The position numbers and the translations under genes are program-made. 64,000 nt of DNA from an uncultured Myxococcales bacterium (GTDB lineage Bacteria > Myxococcota_A > UBA9042): positions 62,001 through 126,000 of the forward strand of contig CAIYWC010000097.1 of NCBI GenBank assembly GCA_903929795.1, read 5' to 3'. Below, piece after piece: positions 35,018 to 43,106 of the stretch (positions are counted from its first letter, which is position 1; every line of letters begins with the position of its first letter). The notes under the pieces were generated by a model that was not told where the DNA came from, searched no databases, and saw only the letters and a program-made list of their open reading frames with translations.

Positions 35018-36076
35018 CTAAGCCCGCGGATCCAAAATCATCCGCTTTTCCAGTTTGTGCGCCGCCATGTCCGCCAACGCCTGATTCAGCTGCGACATCG
35101 GGGCCAGCTCGCAAAACGGCGCGAGCTGGATTTTGCCTTGCCAAATCAAGTTCAGGACGTCCGGATAGGCCTCGGGCGGGCAGCCCCACGTGCCGTGCAC
35201 GGTCGCGTCGAACGCCATCAGGTTGGAGAAGCGCAGCTCGACTGGCTTGGCGGAAAAGCCCACCTGCACCAGCGTTGCCGCGCGCGCAAGCAGCGTGAAC
35301 GCCAGTGTCTGGCCATCCGGCGTGCCGCTGCACTCGAAGATGCGCCAGTTCAGCGACGGCACGCCCCACGCCGCGAACGCGCCGTGGACTTCCTTGCGGA
35401 CATCGCGCGGGTTTTTGCCGCGCACGTTGATCGTCAGGTCCGCGCCGACGGCCGCCACTTGGGCGAGCTTGTCGTCGCGCACGTCGCAGCAAATCACTTG
35501 CGCATCCAAGGCCTTGGCGATTTGGGTCACGAACGCACCCACGCCGCCGGCGCCGATGACAACGACCGCGTCGCCCGCCTGCACACCCGCGCGCAGCGTC
35601 GCCTGCCATGCGGTCGACACCGCGTCCGCGACTACGGACAGCAGCCGCAGGTCCGTGCCCGGCGGCGCCGCATCCAGACGCACCAGCGGCGCGGCCGGGA
35701 CGAGCATATGGGTCGCAAAACCGCCGTGAATATCGTTACCTGGCATCTTTTGCGCCGTGCAGGCGTTGCCGCGACCGTTCTGGCACAGCGCGCACCGGCC
35801 GCACGGCAGCACCGCCGGGACGATCACGGGTGTGCCAATCAGCGTCGGGTCGCCGGCGTCGCGGACGATGCCGACCGCCTCGTGCCCCAGCACCAGCGGC
35901 AGCGGATGGTTCGGCCGAACGGACCCGTCGGCATAGCCGAGGTCCGTGTGGCACAGGCCGCACGCCAAGACTTCGATCAGCGCCTCGTCGACTTTCAGGT
36001 CCGGCAACGCGAGTGCGTGCTGCACAAGCGGTTGACCGGTTTGCTCCAGGAACCAAGCAGAAGCTGTGGTGACCAT
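35018..36076 (-). CDS. had: 6-Hydroxycyclohex-1-ene-1-carbonyl-CoA dehydrogenase
   Basis: A 352-residue zinc alcohol dehydrogenase (MDR). Catalytic zinc ligands are Cys in CGLCHTDLG and His in GHEAVG; the structural zinc set is in CGRCALCQNGRGNAC. The Rossmann loop is GAGGVGAFV. It oxidises the 6-hydroxy intermediate to 6-oxocyclohex-1-ene-1-carbonyl-CoA with NAD. It is the first gene of the operon; the ATG at 36076 is 34 nt from a 26-bp palindrome. A -35-like TTGACG (36130-36135) and a weak -10 (CAATCT) on this strand bracket the core of that palindrome with a 17-nt spacer. Confidence 0.88.
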   Translation of the reverse strand: MVTTASAWFLEQTGQPLVQHALALPDLKVDEALIEVLACGLCHTDLGYADGSVRPNHPLPLVLGHEAVGIVRDAGDPTLIGTPVIVPAVLPCGRCALCQNGRGNACTAQKMPGNDIHGGFATHMLVPAAPLVRLDAAPPGTDLRLLSVVADAVSTAWQATLRAGVQAGDAVVVIGAGGVGAFVTQIAKALDAQVICCDVRDDKLAQVAAVGADLTINVRGKNPRDVRKEVHGAFAAWGVPSLNWRIFECSGTPDGQTLAFTLLARAATLVQVGFSAKPVELRFSNLMAFDATVHGTWGCPPEAYPDVLNLIWQGKIQLAPFCELAPMSQLNQALADMAAHKLEKRMILDPRA

Positions 36077-36109
36077 GGCCCTCTCCCGTGAACTTTCCCC
36101 AGAGGCAGA

Positions 36110-36135
36110 TTGTCGAACGAACGTTCGTTCGTCAA
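36110..36135. promoter_or_regulatory. Putative TetR operator at the head of the benzoyl-CoA operon
   Basis: A 26-bp palindrome with one mismatched pair, core GAACGAAC|GTTCGTTC, flanked by TTGTC and GTCAA. It lies between the divergent had and esterase genes. On the minus strand the core fits between a -35-like TTGACG and a -10-like CAATCT with 17-nt spacing, the classic place for repression. It is the only palindrome of this size near the operon, which encodes its own TetR regulator. Confidence 0.75.
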
Positions 36136-36270
36136 TTGAGATTTGTCATGCGTGTGTCATGGCGGCGTGAACCGCGCGGCCGGTCGGCACCGCTGGCAAT
36201 TCCGCTTGACGCGCGCCGCGCTTGCCCGCAGCTTAGGCGTGTGCGCATGGCAGTGGCGCGCGGAGATTGC

Positions 36271-37002
36271 ATGTACGCACAGCACCTTTGGACGCCCAGT
36301 CAGGCGATGGGCAAGAACGTCCACGTGTGGACCTATGGCCACGCCGGTCGGCCCGTTATCGCGCTGCCGACCTCCGGCGGGTACGCGCACGAGTGGCAGC
36401 AGCACGGCGTCATCGACGCGCTGTCCGATCTCATCGAGCAGGGGCGCATCCGCATCTGGCAGCCGGAGACCAACGTCTCCGAGACATGGAACCAGCGCGA
36501 CGCGTCGCTCTCTTGGCGCATGCACCGCCACGCCGCGTATGAGCAATTCCTGACCGAAGAGCTGATCCCGCACATCCGCCACGCGACGGGTCGCAGCGAC
36601 GTCATCGTGCTGGGCGCCAGCGTGGGTGCGATGTATGCCGTCAATTGCGCGCTGAAATACCCGCAGCTGTTCCCGGAAGTGGTGGGTCTGTCAGGCCGCT
36701 ACGAGGCGCGCACGTTCACGCTGGGCTTGGACAACATGGATGTGTACTACAACAATCCGCTGAGTTACGTCTGGAACCTGCACGGCGAACCGCTGCGGCG
36801 TGTCCAGCACCAAACGCACGTCACGCTGGTCTGCGGGCAGGGTGCGCACGAGAAGAATTGTTTGAAAGAGACGCTGCATCTGGCCCAGGGTCTGCAGCAA
36901 AAGCACGTGCCGCTGATGCTGGACGTGTGGGGCCACGACGTCGCGCATGAGTGGGCCTGGTGGCGGCGGCAAATTCGCCACCACTTGAGCCAGCGCGCGT
37001 AG
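36271..37002 (+). CDS. Esterase-family alpha/beta hydrolase
   Basis: A 243-residue alpha/beta hydrolase of the esterase-D/antigen-85-like type. The nucleophile elbow is LGASVGAMYA (Ser), and the C-terminal DVWGHDVAHEWAWWRRQI carries the His. Start at MYAQHLW was chosen for its GGAG ribosome-binding site; a Met eight codons earlier is possible. There is no signal peptide. It is transcribed away from the benzoyl-CoA operon and shares the palindrome-containing control region, so joint regulation is likely. A thioesterase role in releasing trapped acyl-CoA is conceivable but not shown by the sequence. Confidence 0.7.
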   Translation: MYAQHLWTPSQAMGKNVHVWTYGHAGRPVIALPTSGGYAHEWQQHGVIDALSDLIEQGRIRIWQPETNVSETWNQRDASLSWRMHRHAAYEQFLTEELIPHIRHATGRSDVIVLGASVGAMYAVNCALKYPQLFPEVVGLSGRYEARTFTLGLDNMDVYYNNPLSYVWNLHGEPLRRVQHQTHVTLVCGQGAHEKNCLKETLHLAQGLQQKHVPLMLDVWGHDVAHEWAWWRRQIRHHLSQRA

Positions 37003-37063
37003 CAGCCGCGGCGTCACGCGATTGTCATGAGGCGGCGCGCGGGTTACACAGGCGCCGCAGTTT

Positions 37064-37155
37064 GACCGCACGCTTGCGGCATCGGCGGCGTGCCTCCGGG
37101 GGAGCACGCTCGCAGTCCAGTCAGAAATGCCACCGGGCTGACCCCGGAGCTGGCG
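37064..37155 (+). repeat. Intergenic structured element, copy C (shortened)
   Basis: Divergent third copy upstream of the GH5 gene. It shares GACC-N2-ACGCTTGCGG and CATCGG with copy B, lacks ~19 nt between them, and keeps GCGTG-N12-CACGC (37088-37109) with a CTCC/GGAG inner helix. A further hairpin follows (CCGGG/CCCGG at ~37133-37147). Confidence 0.45.
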
Positions 37156-37243
37156 TCACGCACGCAGGCGGGGGTGGCTGGCGGCTTTTGGGCCAGTCGC
37201 TATGCTTGGCGCTGTGCGGACACGCGCCGCTGGGGAGGGAGCC

Positions 37244-38749
37244 ATGACTCGGTACGTTGCATTGCTGGCGCTTTTTGCCGCCGCGGGCTGTCAGGGAGCG
37301 GCCACGGCCAGCGCGGATGCCGACGCGACAAGCGCGGACGTCTGCGTCGGCAGCGCCGGCAGCGCCGTCACCGATCAGGACCCGCAGTTTCTCTACGACT
37401 GCGAGGGCCGCGTGCTCATCTTGCGCGGCGCCAACGCGGGCAATGACAAGTCGATCCCGCACAATTTGGTCATGCCCAACGCCGACTTCGCCCGCTTCGG
37501 CCCGGACTGGGGCATGAATTTCCTGCGTTTTCTGATTTTCTGGGACGGGATCGAGCCGCAAAAAGGCGTGATCGACGAGGCGTACCTGGACCGCATCCAG
37601 GCGTCGCTGGATTTCTTTGCCCAGAACCACATTTACGTGCTGCTGGACATGCACCAGGACGTCTGGGGGCCCAAAGTGACGGGCGACGGCGCGCCGGCGT
37701 GGGCGACGCTGGACGACGGGCTGCCGGTGCAAGCGCAGCCGATCTGGTCGATGACCTACCTGCAGCCCGGCGTCGAGGCGGCTTTTGACCACTTCTGGAA
37801 CTATGCCGGCACGGACGCCGACCTGCAGGACCACTACGGCTTCGCGTGGGAGGCGATCGTCAAGCGTTTCCACAATCATCCCGCAGTGATCGGCTACGAC
37901 TTGATGAATGAGCCCAACGCGGGATCGATGGTCGACCTGACGGAGATGCTCGGTACGCCGCAGGCGGACAGCCAGTCGCCGGCGTTTGATGCGCAGAAGT
38001 TCGCGCCGTTTTACCAGCGTCTTATCAATCGGTTGCGCGCGGATGACCCGGACCATTGGTTCTTCTTTGAGCCGCGTTTCGGCGCGCCAAGCACCGGCAT
38101 GCCGCAGTTCCTGCCCAAGCTGACCGATCCGCGCACGCCGGGGCCGCGACTGGCATACGCGCCGCACTTGTATTCGGTGTCGTTCGAGGCCAACCAGTCG
38201 TTTGACGTGACGGGCGATCACACCGTGGCGGACTGGCAGAAGAACCGCGCGATCGACCAGCAGACCCAGAATTCCGCGATGCTGATGGGCGAATGGGGCT
38301 TTGACTACAAGTGGGCCAACGCGCCCGCGGCGATGGCGCAGATCCTCACGATGGCCGACCAGATGATGCTGGGCTGGGCGTACTGGGCTTTTGGCCCGGG
38401 CGGCTGGAGCTTTGTCAACGGCGACGCGACGCACTCGGAGGCGCCCAGCATCGTGCAGATCGTGCGCGCGTACCCGCGGCGGATCGCCGGCAAGCCGACG
38501 GCGTTCCTGTACGACGCGGACAAGCACACGTTGCACCTGGAATTTGTGCCGGATCCGCGCATTACCGCGCCGACCGAGCTGTACATTCCGGCCAAGCGGT
38601 TTTTCCCGAACGGCTATTCGGTTATCGTCAACCGTCCCGCGGCGCAATGGCAGACGGCGTGGGATCCGCAGCTGGAGCTGCTGACGCTGACGCTGCTGAC
38701 GCCGGACGTGACGCCGCTGGTGCTGGACGTTTCGCCAACCGGTTCCTAG
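37244..38749 (+). CDS. GH5 glycosidase lipoprotein (endoglycoceramidase-like)
   Basis: A 501-residue lipoprotein; MTRYVALLALFAAAGC gives signal and lipobox, after GGGGAGGGAG. The catalytic TIM barrel (~45-400) follows the GH5 clan A plan: RGANAGNDKS at strand 1, LLDMHQDVWG at strand 3, the acid/base Glu in YDLMNEPNAG, and the nucleophile Glu in LMGEWGFDYK. This layout is that of endoglycoceramidase-like GH5 enzymes, which cut glycans from glycolipids; substrate is not certain. The last ~100 residues form a beta domain. It is 9 nt upstream of a crotonase gene. A TATGCT -10-like hexamer lies 38 nt before the start. Confidence 0.8.
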   Translation: MTRYVALLALFAAAGCQGAATASADADATSADVCVGSAGSAVTDQDPQFLYDCEGRVLILRGANAGNDKSIPHNLVMPNADFARFGPDWGMNFLRFLIFWDGIEPQKGVIDEAYLDRIQASLDFFAQNHIYVLLDMHQDVWGPKVTGDGAPAWATLDDGLPVQAQPIWSMTYLQPGVEAAFDHFWNYAGTDADLQDHYGFAWEAIVKRFHNHPAVIGYDLMNEPNAGSMVDLTEMLGTPQADSQSPAFDAQKFAPFYQRLINRLRADDPDHWFFFEPRFGAPSTGMPQFLPKLTDPRTPGPRLAYAPHLYSVSFEANQSFDVTGDHTVADWQKNRAIDQQTQNSAMLMGEWGFDYKWANAPAAMAQILTMADQMMLGWAYWAFGPGGWSFVNGDATHSEAPSIVQIVRAYPRRIAGKPTAFLYDADKHTLHLEFVPDPRITAPTELYIPAKRFFPNGYSVIVNRPAAQWQTAWDPQLELLTLTLLTPDVTPLVLDVSPTGS

Positions 38750-38758
38750 GAGAAAAAC

Positions 38759-39460
38759 ATGTACGAAATCAAGATGTCCGGCCCCAACAAGAATGCGCTC
38801 GATTTTGCCATGATGCAATTCATCGTGGATGAACTGGCGCGCGCAGGCGGCGAGCCCGTGCTGCTGACTGGTGACGGCGACGCGTTCTCGGCGGGTCTGA
38901 ACTTGAAGCAGGTCGTGGAGCAGGACGAGGCGGGGATGGACAAATTCCTGAGGCTGCTCAATGAGATGACCGTCGCGCTGTACACGTATCCCGCGCCGAC
39001 GGTGGCTTGGGTCAACGGCCACGCGATTGCCGGTGGCGCCGTGCTGGCGCTGTGCTGCGACTACCGCATCGGGACGCCGAATCCGCGGGCGCGGCTGGGG
39101 CTGAACGAGGTCGCGATCGGCCTGCGGTTTCCGCCGATGGTACTGCGCGTCATGCGCGCGCAGCTCGCCCAGCCGCACGTGGATACCGTGATTTTGGCAG
39201 CGGAATTGCATCCACCGCTGCAGGCGCAGCAGCTGGGCATTTTGCACGAAGTGGCGGAGGACGGCCTGGGGCGCGCCCACGCCCGGCTGGCGCTGCTGGG
39301 CAGCTATGCGCCGCAGGCGTACGCGGGCACCAAGGCGGATTTGCGCAGCGAAGTCGTGCGCATCGACCCGGCAGCGGAGGCGCTGTATCAGAAAGAAGTG
39401 CTGCCGATGTGGACCGCGCCGGAGATCAAGGCGAAAATTCTGGCGATCCTCAAGCGCTGA
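38759..39460 (+). CDS. Enoyl-CoA hydratase/isomerase family protein
   Basis: A 233-residue short crotonase. The start follows an AGGAGAAAAAC ribosome-binding site. Oxyanion-hole segments are DAFSAGLNLKQ and INGHAIAGGAVLA-like NGHAIAGGAVLAL; the DYRIG segment and LNEVAIGL follow. Residues expected for hydratase catalysis are not clearly present, so delta-isomerase or other crotonase chemistry is possible. Pairing with a secreted glycosidase is odd; it more likely belongs with the acyl-CoA genes on the other side of 36 kb. It converges with the CAP-domain gene, 3 nt apart. Confidence 0.75.
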   Translation: MYEIKMSGPNKNALDFAMMQFIVDELARAGGEPVLLTGDGDAFSAGLNLKQVVEQDEAGMDKFLRLLNEMTVALYTYPAPTVAWVNGHAIAGGAVLALCCDYRIGTPNPRARLGLNEVAIGLRFPPMVLRVMRAQLAQPHVDTVILAAELHPPLQAQQLGILHEVAEDGLGRAHARLALLGSYAPQAYAGTKADLRSEVVRIDPAAEALYQKEVLPMWTAPEIKAKILAILKR

Positions 39461-39463
39461 GCG

Positions 39464-40672
39464 TCAGGGCGCAGGCGGCACGGTGACGAAATCCTCCGTC
39501 ACGACAGGGACATAGCTCTTGTCCTGCAACTGCAGCGCCGCGCCGATGCCCACGTAGGTGTACGCCGGGTTCACGATCGCTTCGCGGTGCCCCGGGCTCG
39601 CCATCAGGCCCTGGTGGACCTCAACGGTCGTGCTCGCCATGCCAATGTTTTCGCCATATTGCTGCCATGCGATCCCCGCGCGCTTGAGGCGATCCTCGGT
39701 GGTCCCCAGCGTCGGCGACACGTGCGCGATGAACTTGTGCTCGACCATGTCCTGGCTGTGCCCCCGCGCCACGTTGGACAGCGCCGGCCACAGCACCACC
39801 GGACGCACGCCCGCGCGCGCGCGCTCCGCGTTGATGAGCCCGAGCAGCTCCGCCTCCACCGCCGCCGGCGACGTTACGGCCTCCACCGCCTGTTCGCGCG
39901 GCAGCGCCGGCTCAGGCACGGCTACGTACACCGGAAAATTGGCGACGACGCTGGGGCCGAGTGAAGTATCACCAATAAGTTCAATGGCATAAACGCCAGG
40001 TTCGGCCAGCTTGACCGCGAAATCGAAGCGATTTCCTGCGCCTTCCAAGTTCTGCGCGTGGCCATCGGGCATCGTCACGGCCACGCGCGGGCGCCGCAGC
40101 CGATCGGCCAGAGTCCCGCGCAGCTCCAGGGCAGCGCCGACATCCACGTGTCGCTGAACTGGAGAAAATGCCACGTCCGCCGCTGTCAGGACCGCCACCG
40201 CGTACTGCGTCGTGGCCGTCGTGCGTACCGCGATCCCATAGCGCGCAAGGACAGTCGTGCCGCCGAGCTCGGTCACTTGCCGCACCAGCACGTCGCGGAG
40301 CCGCTCGACCTCGATACCCGGCGTGAAGCGCAGCTCGACGATGGCCGGCGTTGGAAACGGCACACCCGCCCGCGTCGTCATCGCGATGCGCCGCTGCATC
40401 TGCGGCGGATCCCCCGCGGCGTTGCGCTCCGCGATCCAGTCGGCGACCTGCGCCAGCCGGGCATCCGGCGCCACCTGGACGTGCAGGTTCTGGGCACACG
40501 CCTCTTGCAGCAGCGACTCCAGCTCGGGCGCGCGCGGTCCCAACGCAGCGGGACCGTCAGGCGCCGCGGTCGCGTACACGTCAGCCGACGACGTGCGCAC
40601 ATCGACGGCCACCTGCGCGGCAGAACAGCCAGCCAAGCCTGCGGCCAGGATTAGCAGAGGGCGAATCGACAT
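39464..40672 (-). CDS. CAP/SCP-domain lipoprotein
   Basis: A 402-residue lipoprotein (MSIRPLLILAAGLAGC). The first ~260 residues are two poorly conserved, probably periplasmic domains (PVYVAVPEP at the end). The C-terminal ~125 residues form a CAP/SCP/PR1-like domain: INAERARAGVRPVV, GHSQDMVEHKFIAHVSP, YGENIG, and HREAIVNPAYTYVGIG. In bacteria such domains are often called allergen V5/Tpx-1 and act on the cell surface; activity is unknown. It is the last gene of a five-gene minus-strand run (phasin-like, def, fmt, proC, this), starting 8 nt after proC. Confidence 0.8.
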   Translation of the reverse strand: MSIRPLLILAAGLAGCSAAQVAVDVRTSSADVYATAAPDGPAALGPRAPELESLLQEACAQNLHVQVAPDARLAQVADWIAERNAAGDPPQMQRRIAMTTRAGVPFPTPAIVELRFTPGIEVERLRDVLVRQVTELGGTTVLARYGIAVRTTATTQYAVAVLTAADVAFSPVQRHVDVGAALELRGTLADRLRRPRVAVTMPDGHAQNLEGAGNRFDFAVKLAEPGVYAIELIGDTSLGPSVVANFPVYVAVPEPALPREQAVEAVTSPAAVEAELLGLINAERARAGVRPVVLWPALSNVARGHSQDMVEHKFIAHVSPTLGTTEDRLKRAGIAWQQYGENIGMASTTVEVHQGLMASPGHREAIVNPAYTYVGIGAALQLQDKSYVPVVTEDFVTVPPAP

Positions 40673-40680
40673 GGACGACC

Positions 40681-41496
40681 TCATGGTTGGCTGCGCGCCA
40701 GCTCTGCGGCCCGGGCGACGGCTGCAGCGATGGCGTCGGCGACGGTCTGCGACCAGCCCTGATCGTCAAACACGTTGAGCGCGGCCTGGGTCATGCCGCC
40801 CTTGGACGTGACTTCTGCCCGCAGCTCCGCCGGCGGCCGCCCCGCTTCTTGCGCGAGCAGCGCCGATCCGAGCAGCGTCTCCTGTGCCATCAGCGCCGCA
40901 GTCTGTCGGTCGAGCCCCTGGGCGATCGCGGCGGCCGTCAGCGCCTCCATGAACAGGAACACGTACGCCGGACCTGAGCCCGCGACCGCGGTGAACGCGT
41001 CCACCTGTGGCTCCGCGATGTCGACGACCCTGCCCAGCGGCGCCAGCAGCGCGCGCGTCTCGGCTGTGTCCGCCGGCGTGGCCGTCAGCCCCGGCGTGAG
41101 CGCCACCAGCCCGCGGCCCAACCGCACCGGCGTATTTGGCATCAGGCGCAGCACATGGGCACCCGGCAGCATCGCCTCCAGCGTCTGCGTCGTCACGCCG
41201 GCGAGCACGGACAGCCAGCGCTGCCCCGGGCGCGCGCGCAGGTCCGCCAGCACGCCAGCGCGCATCTGCGGCTTGACCGCCAGCAGCACCGTCTGCGCGT
41301 CGTTCACCACGGCCTGCGCATCCGTCCCGCAGGCAATCGCGAATTTCTGGCCGATCGCCGCCGCCGACCGCTCTGAACCGGTGCAAGCGAGCACCTCGTC
41401 GGGCTGCAGCGCGCCAGTCTCCAGCCAGCGGGCCAGCATCGCGCTCGCCATCTTGCCGCAGCCGATAATGCCCAACTTCGCCCGTTTCGCGCTCAT
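40681..41496 (-). CDS. proC: Pyrroline-5-carboxylate reductase
   Basis: A 271-residue enzyme making L-proline from pyrroline-5-carboxylate with NAD(P)H. LGIIGCGKMASAML is the Rossmann start, VLRLMPNTPVRLGRGLVAL the substrate side, and GGMTQAALNVFDDQGW the family signature near the C-terminus. Start at MSAKRAKLG was chosen to place the dinucleotide loop at the usual distance; the frame is open further up. It lies 40 nt after fmt. Confidence 0.92.
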   Translation of the reverse strand: MSAKRAKLGIIGCGKMASAMLARWLETGALQPDEVLACTGSERSAAAIGQKFAIACGTDAQAVVNDAQTVLLAVKPQMRAGVLADLRARPGQRWLSVLAGVTTQTLEAMLPGAHVLRLMPNTPVRLGRGLVALTPGLTATPADTAETRALLAPLGRVVDIAEPQVDAFTAVAGSGPAYVFLFMEALTAAAIAQGLDRQTAALMAQETLLGSALLAQEAGRPPAELRAEVTSKGGMTQAALNVFDDQGWSQTVADAIAAAVARAAELARSQP

Positions 41497-41536
41497 GTGC
41501 CCCCCGATCGTCCAGATTCTCGCGCGCCGCGTGCGC

Positions 41537-42484
41537 TCAACCGAGCCGCGCACCCACGCCCCAGCGCATCCCGCGCAGCACTTCCGGCGCCGGCATCGCG
41601 CGCTTTCCCGGACGCTGAACGGTCGCTACGCGCAGGCTGCCTTCACCGGTCGCCATCCACACGGCGTCGCGTTCCAGCGCCACAATCGTTCCCGGCTCGC
41701 CTGTGTGGGTGCCCAGCGCCAGGCCGTCGTCGAACAGCTTCCACGCTTCGTCGGGCAGCTCGGGCGGCGTCGTCGAAGCGCCGGGCCAGGGCTGCATCGC
41801 GCGAATCAGTGCGTGGATGCGCCGCGCCGGCTGCGCCCAGTCGATCCGGCCTTCCTGCTTGTGCAGCGGCGGCGCGAACGTCAGGCCCGCCTCCGGCTGC
41901 GGCACCGCGCGCAGCGTCTGCGCGGCGATCTCCGGCAGCTTCGCCACAAGCAGCTGCGCGCCGGCGTCAGCCAGTTTCGCCTCCAGCGTCGCCGTCGTGT
42001 CGGTCTCGGCGATCGGCACAACGACGCGCGCAAGCTCCGGCCCGGTGTCCAAGCCCTCGTCCATCTGCATCAGGCACACGCCACTTTGCGCATCACCCGC
42101 GGCGATCGCGCGCGTGATCGGCGACGCACCGCGCCAGCGCGGCAGCAGCGACGCGTGCACGTTCACGCAGCCCAGCGGCGTCAGGTGCAGCACGTCTGGC
42201 CCAAGAATCCGCCCGTAGGCCGCCACGACGACCAGCTCCGTACCCTGCGCGCGCAGCCACGCCGCCAGCGCACCATCGCGCACCTTCACCGGCTGCAGCA
42301 GCGGCAGGTCGTGCGCGAGCGCGAATTCCTTGACCGCCGGCGCCCGCAGCGCATTGCCGCGCCCCGCCGGCTTGTCCGGCTGGCACACCACGGCCACCAA
42401 CGGCACGCCCGCGCTCACCAGCGCCTCCAGCGAAGCGACAGCGAAAGACGGCGAACCGATGAACGCGACTTTTGGTAAATTCAC
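41537..42484 (-). CDS. fmt: Methionyl-tRNA formyltransferase
   Basis: A 315-residue enzyme that formylates initiator Met-tRNA with 10-formyl-THF. VAFIGSPSFAVASLEAL starts the domain; CVNVHASLLPRWRGASPI is the signature with the catalytic His, and GVCLMQMDEGLDTG follows. The C-terminal tRNA-binding domain is normal in length. It follows def by 27 nt, the common def-fmt pairing for N-terminal formylation and deformylation. Confidence 0.94.
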   Translation of the reverse strand: MNLPKVAFIGSPSFAVASLEALVSAGVPLVAVVCQPDKPAGRGNALRAPAVKEFALAHDLPLLQPVKVRDGALAAWLRAQGTELVVVAAYGRILGPDVLHLTPLGCVNVHASLLPRWRGASPITRAIAAGDAQSGVCLMQMDEGLDTGPELARVVVPIAETDTTATLEAKLADAGAQLLVAKLPEIAAQTLRAVPQPEAGLTFAPPLHKQEGRIDWAQPARRIHALIRAMQPWPGASTTPPELPDEAWKLFDDGLALGTHTGEPGTIVALERDAVWMATGEGSLRVATVQRPGKRAMPAPEVLRGMRWGVGARLG

Positions 42485-42511
42485 CAGCGGTTATCCAACA
42501 TCTTCCACGTC

Positions 42512-43099
42512 TTAGCCAACACTGCGCTGCGCGCGCCGCGTCCGCAGCTTCTCACGCATCGCCTGATCGTCAATCGCCTCGCGGTTCTGGCGCAGGTACT
42601 CGCGCAGCGCGATCTTGCGCTTGAACGGCGACAGGCGGTCGATAAACGTGATTCCGTCCAGGTGGTCCAGCTCGTGCTGAATGCACACCGCCACCAAGCC
42701 TTTCGCCGTCAGCCGCTGCACGGCGCCGGTCCGATCCTGATATTCCAGGTCCACTTCCGCCGCGCGCGTGACGAATTCGCTCATGCCCGGGAAGGACAGG
42801 CAGCCTTCTTCGTATTTCATCTCGCCGCGCAGGCTGACGATTTTCGGATTGATGACCTCGATGCGCCCGGTTGTCTTGACGTCTTTTTCGCCGGAACCGC
42901 GGTTGGTCGGCACATCCATCAGAAAAACCCGCTGCGCAACGCCCACTTGGTTGGCCGCCAAGCCGATTCCGTCAGCCCCTTGCATCGTCTGCGCCATGTC
43001 GTCCAGAAACTGGTGCAACTCGGCGTCAAAACGCGTGACCGCCGCGCACTTTTGCTTCAGCACGGGATGGGGAAAAGTCACCACTTCAAGCACGGCCAT
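42512..43099 (-). CDS. def: Peptide deformylase
   Basis: A 195-residue metalloenzyme removing the N-formyl group from nascent proteins. All three motifs are intact: GIGLAANQVG, EEGCLSFPG (metal Cys) and QHELDHLDG (metal His pair and catalytic Glu). Length is typical of type I enzymes, with an extended C-terminal helix. It is 7 nt downstream of the phasin-like gene and 27 nt upstream of fmt. Confidence 0.95.
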   Translation of the reverse strand: MAVLEVVTFPHPVLKQKCAAVTRFDAELHQFLDDMAQTMQGADGIGLAANQVGVAQRVFLMDVPTNRGSGEKDVKTTGRIEVINPKIVSLRGEMKYEEGCLSFPGMSEFVTRAAEVDLEYQDRTGAVQRLTAKGLVAVCIQHELDHLDGITFIDRLSPFKRKIALREYLRQNREAIDDQAMREKLRTRRAQRSVG

Positions 43100-43106
43100 C
43101 GTCGCC

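Noticed and set aside
33623..36091. Long plus-strand open frame opposite dch, oah and had
   Set aside because: High-GC mirror frame; the minus strand encodes three recognisable enzymes with correct lengths.
37121..39280. Long antisense open frame opposite the GH5 and crotonase genes
   Set aside because: Translation is His/Arg/Gln-rich and featureless; both plus-strand genes have catalytic motifs and ribosome-binding sites.
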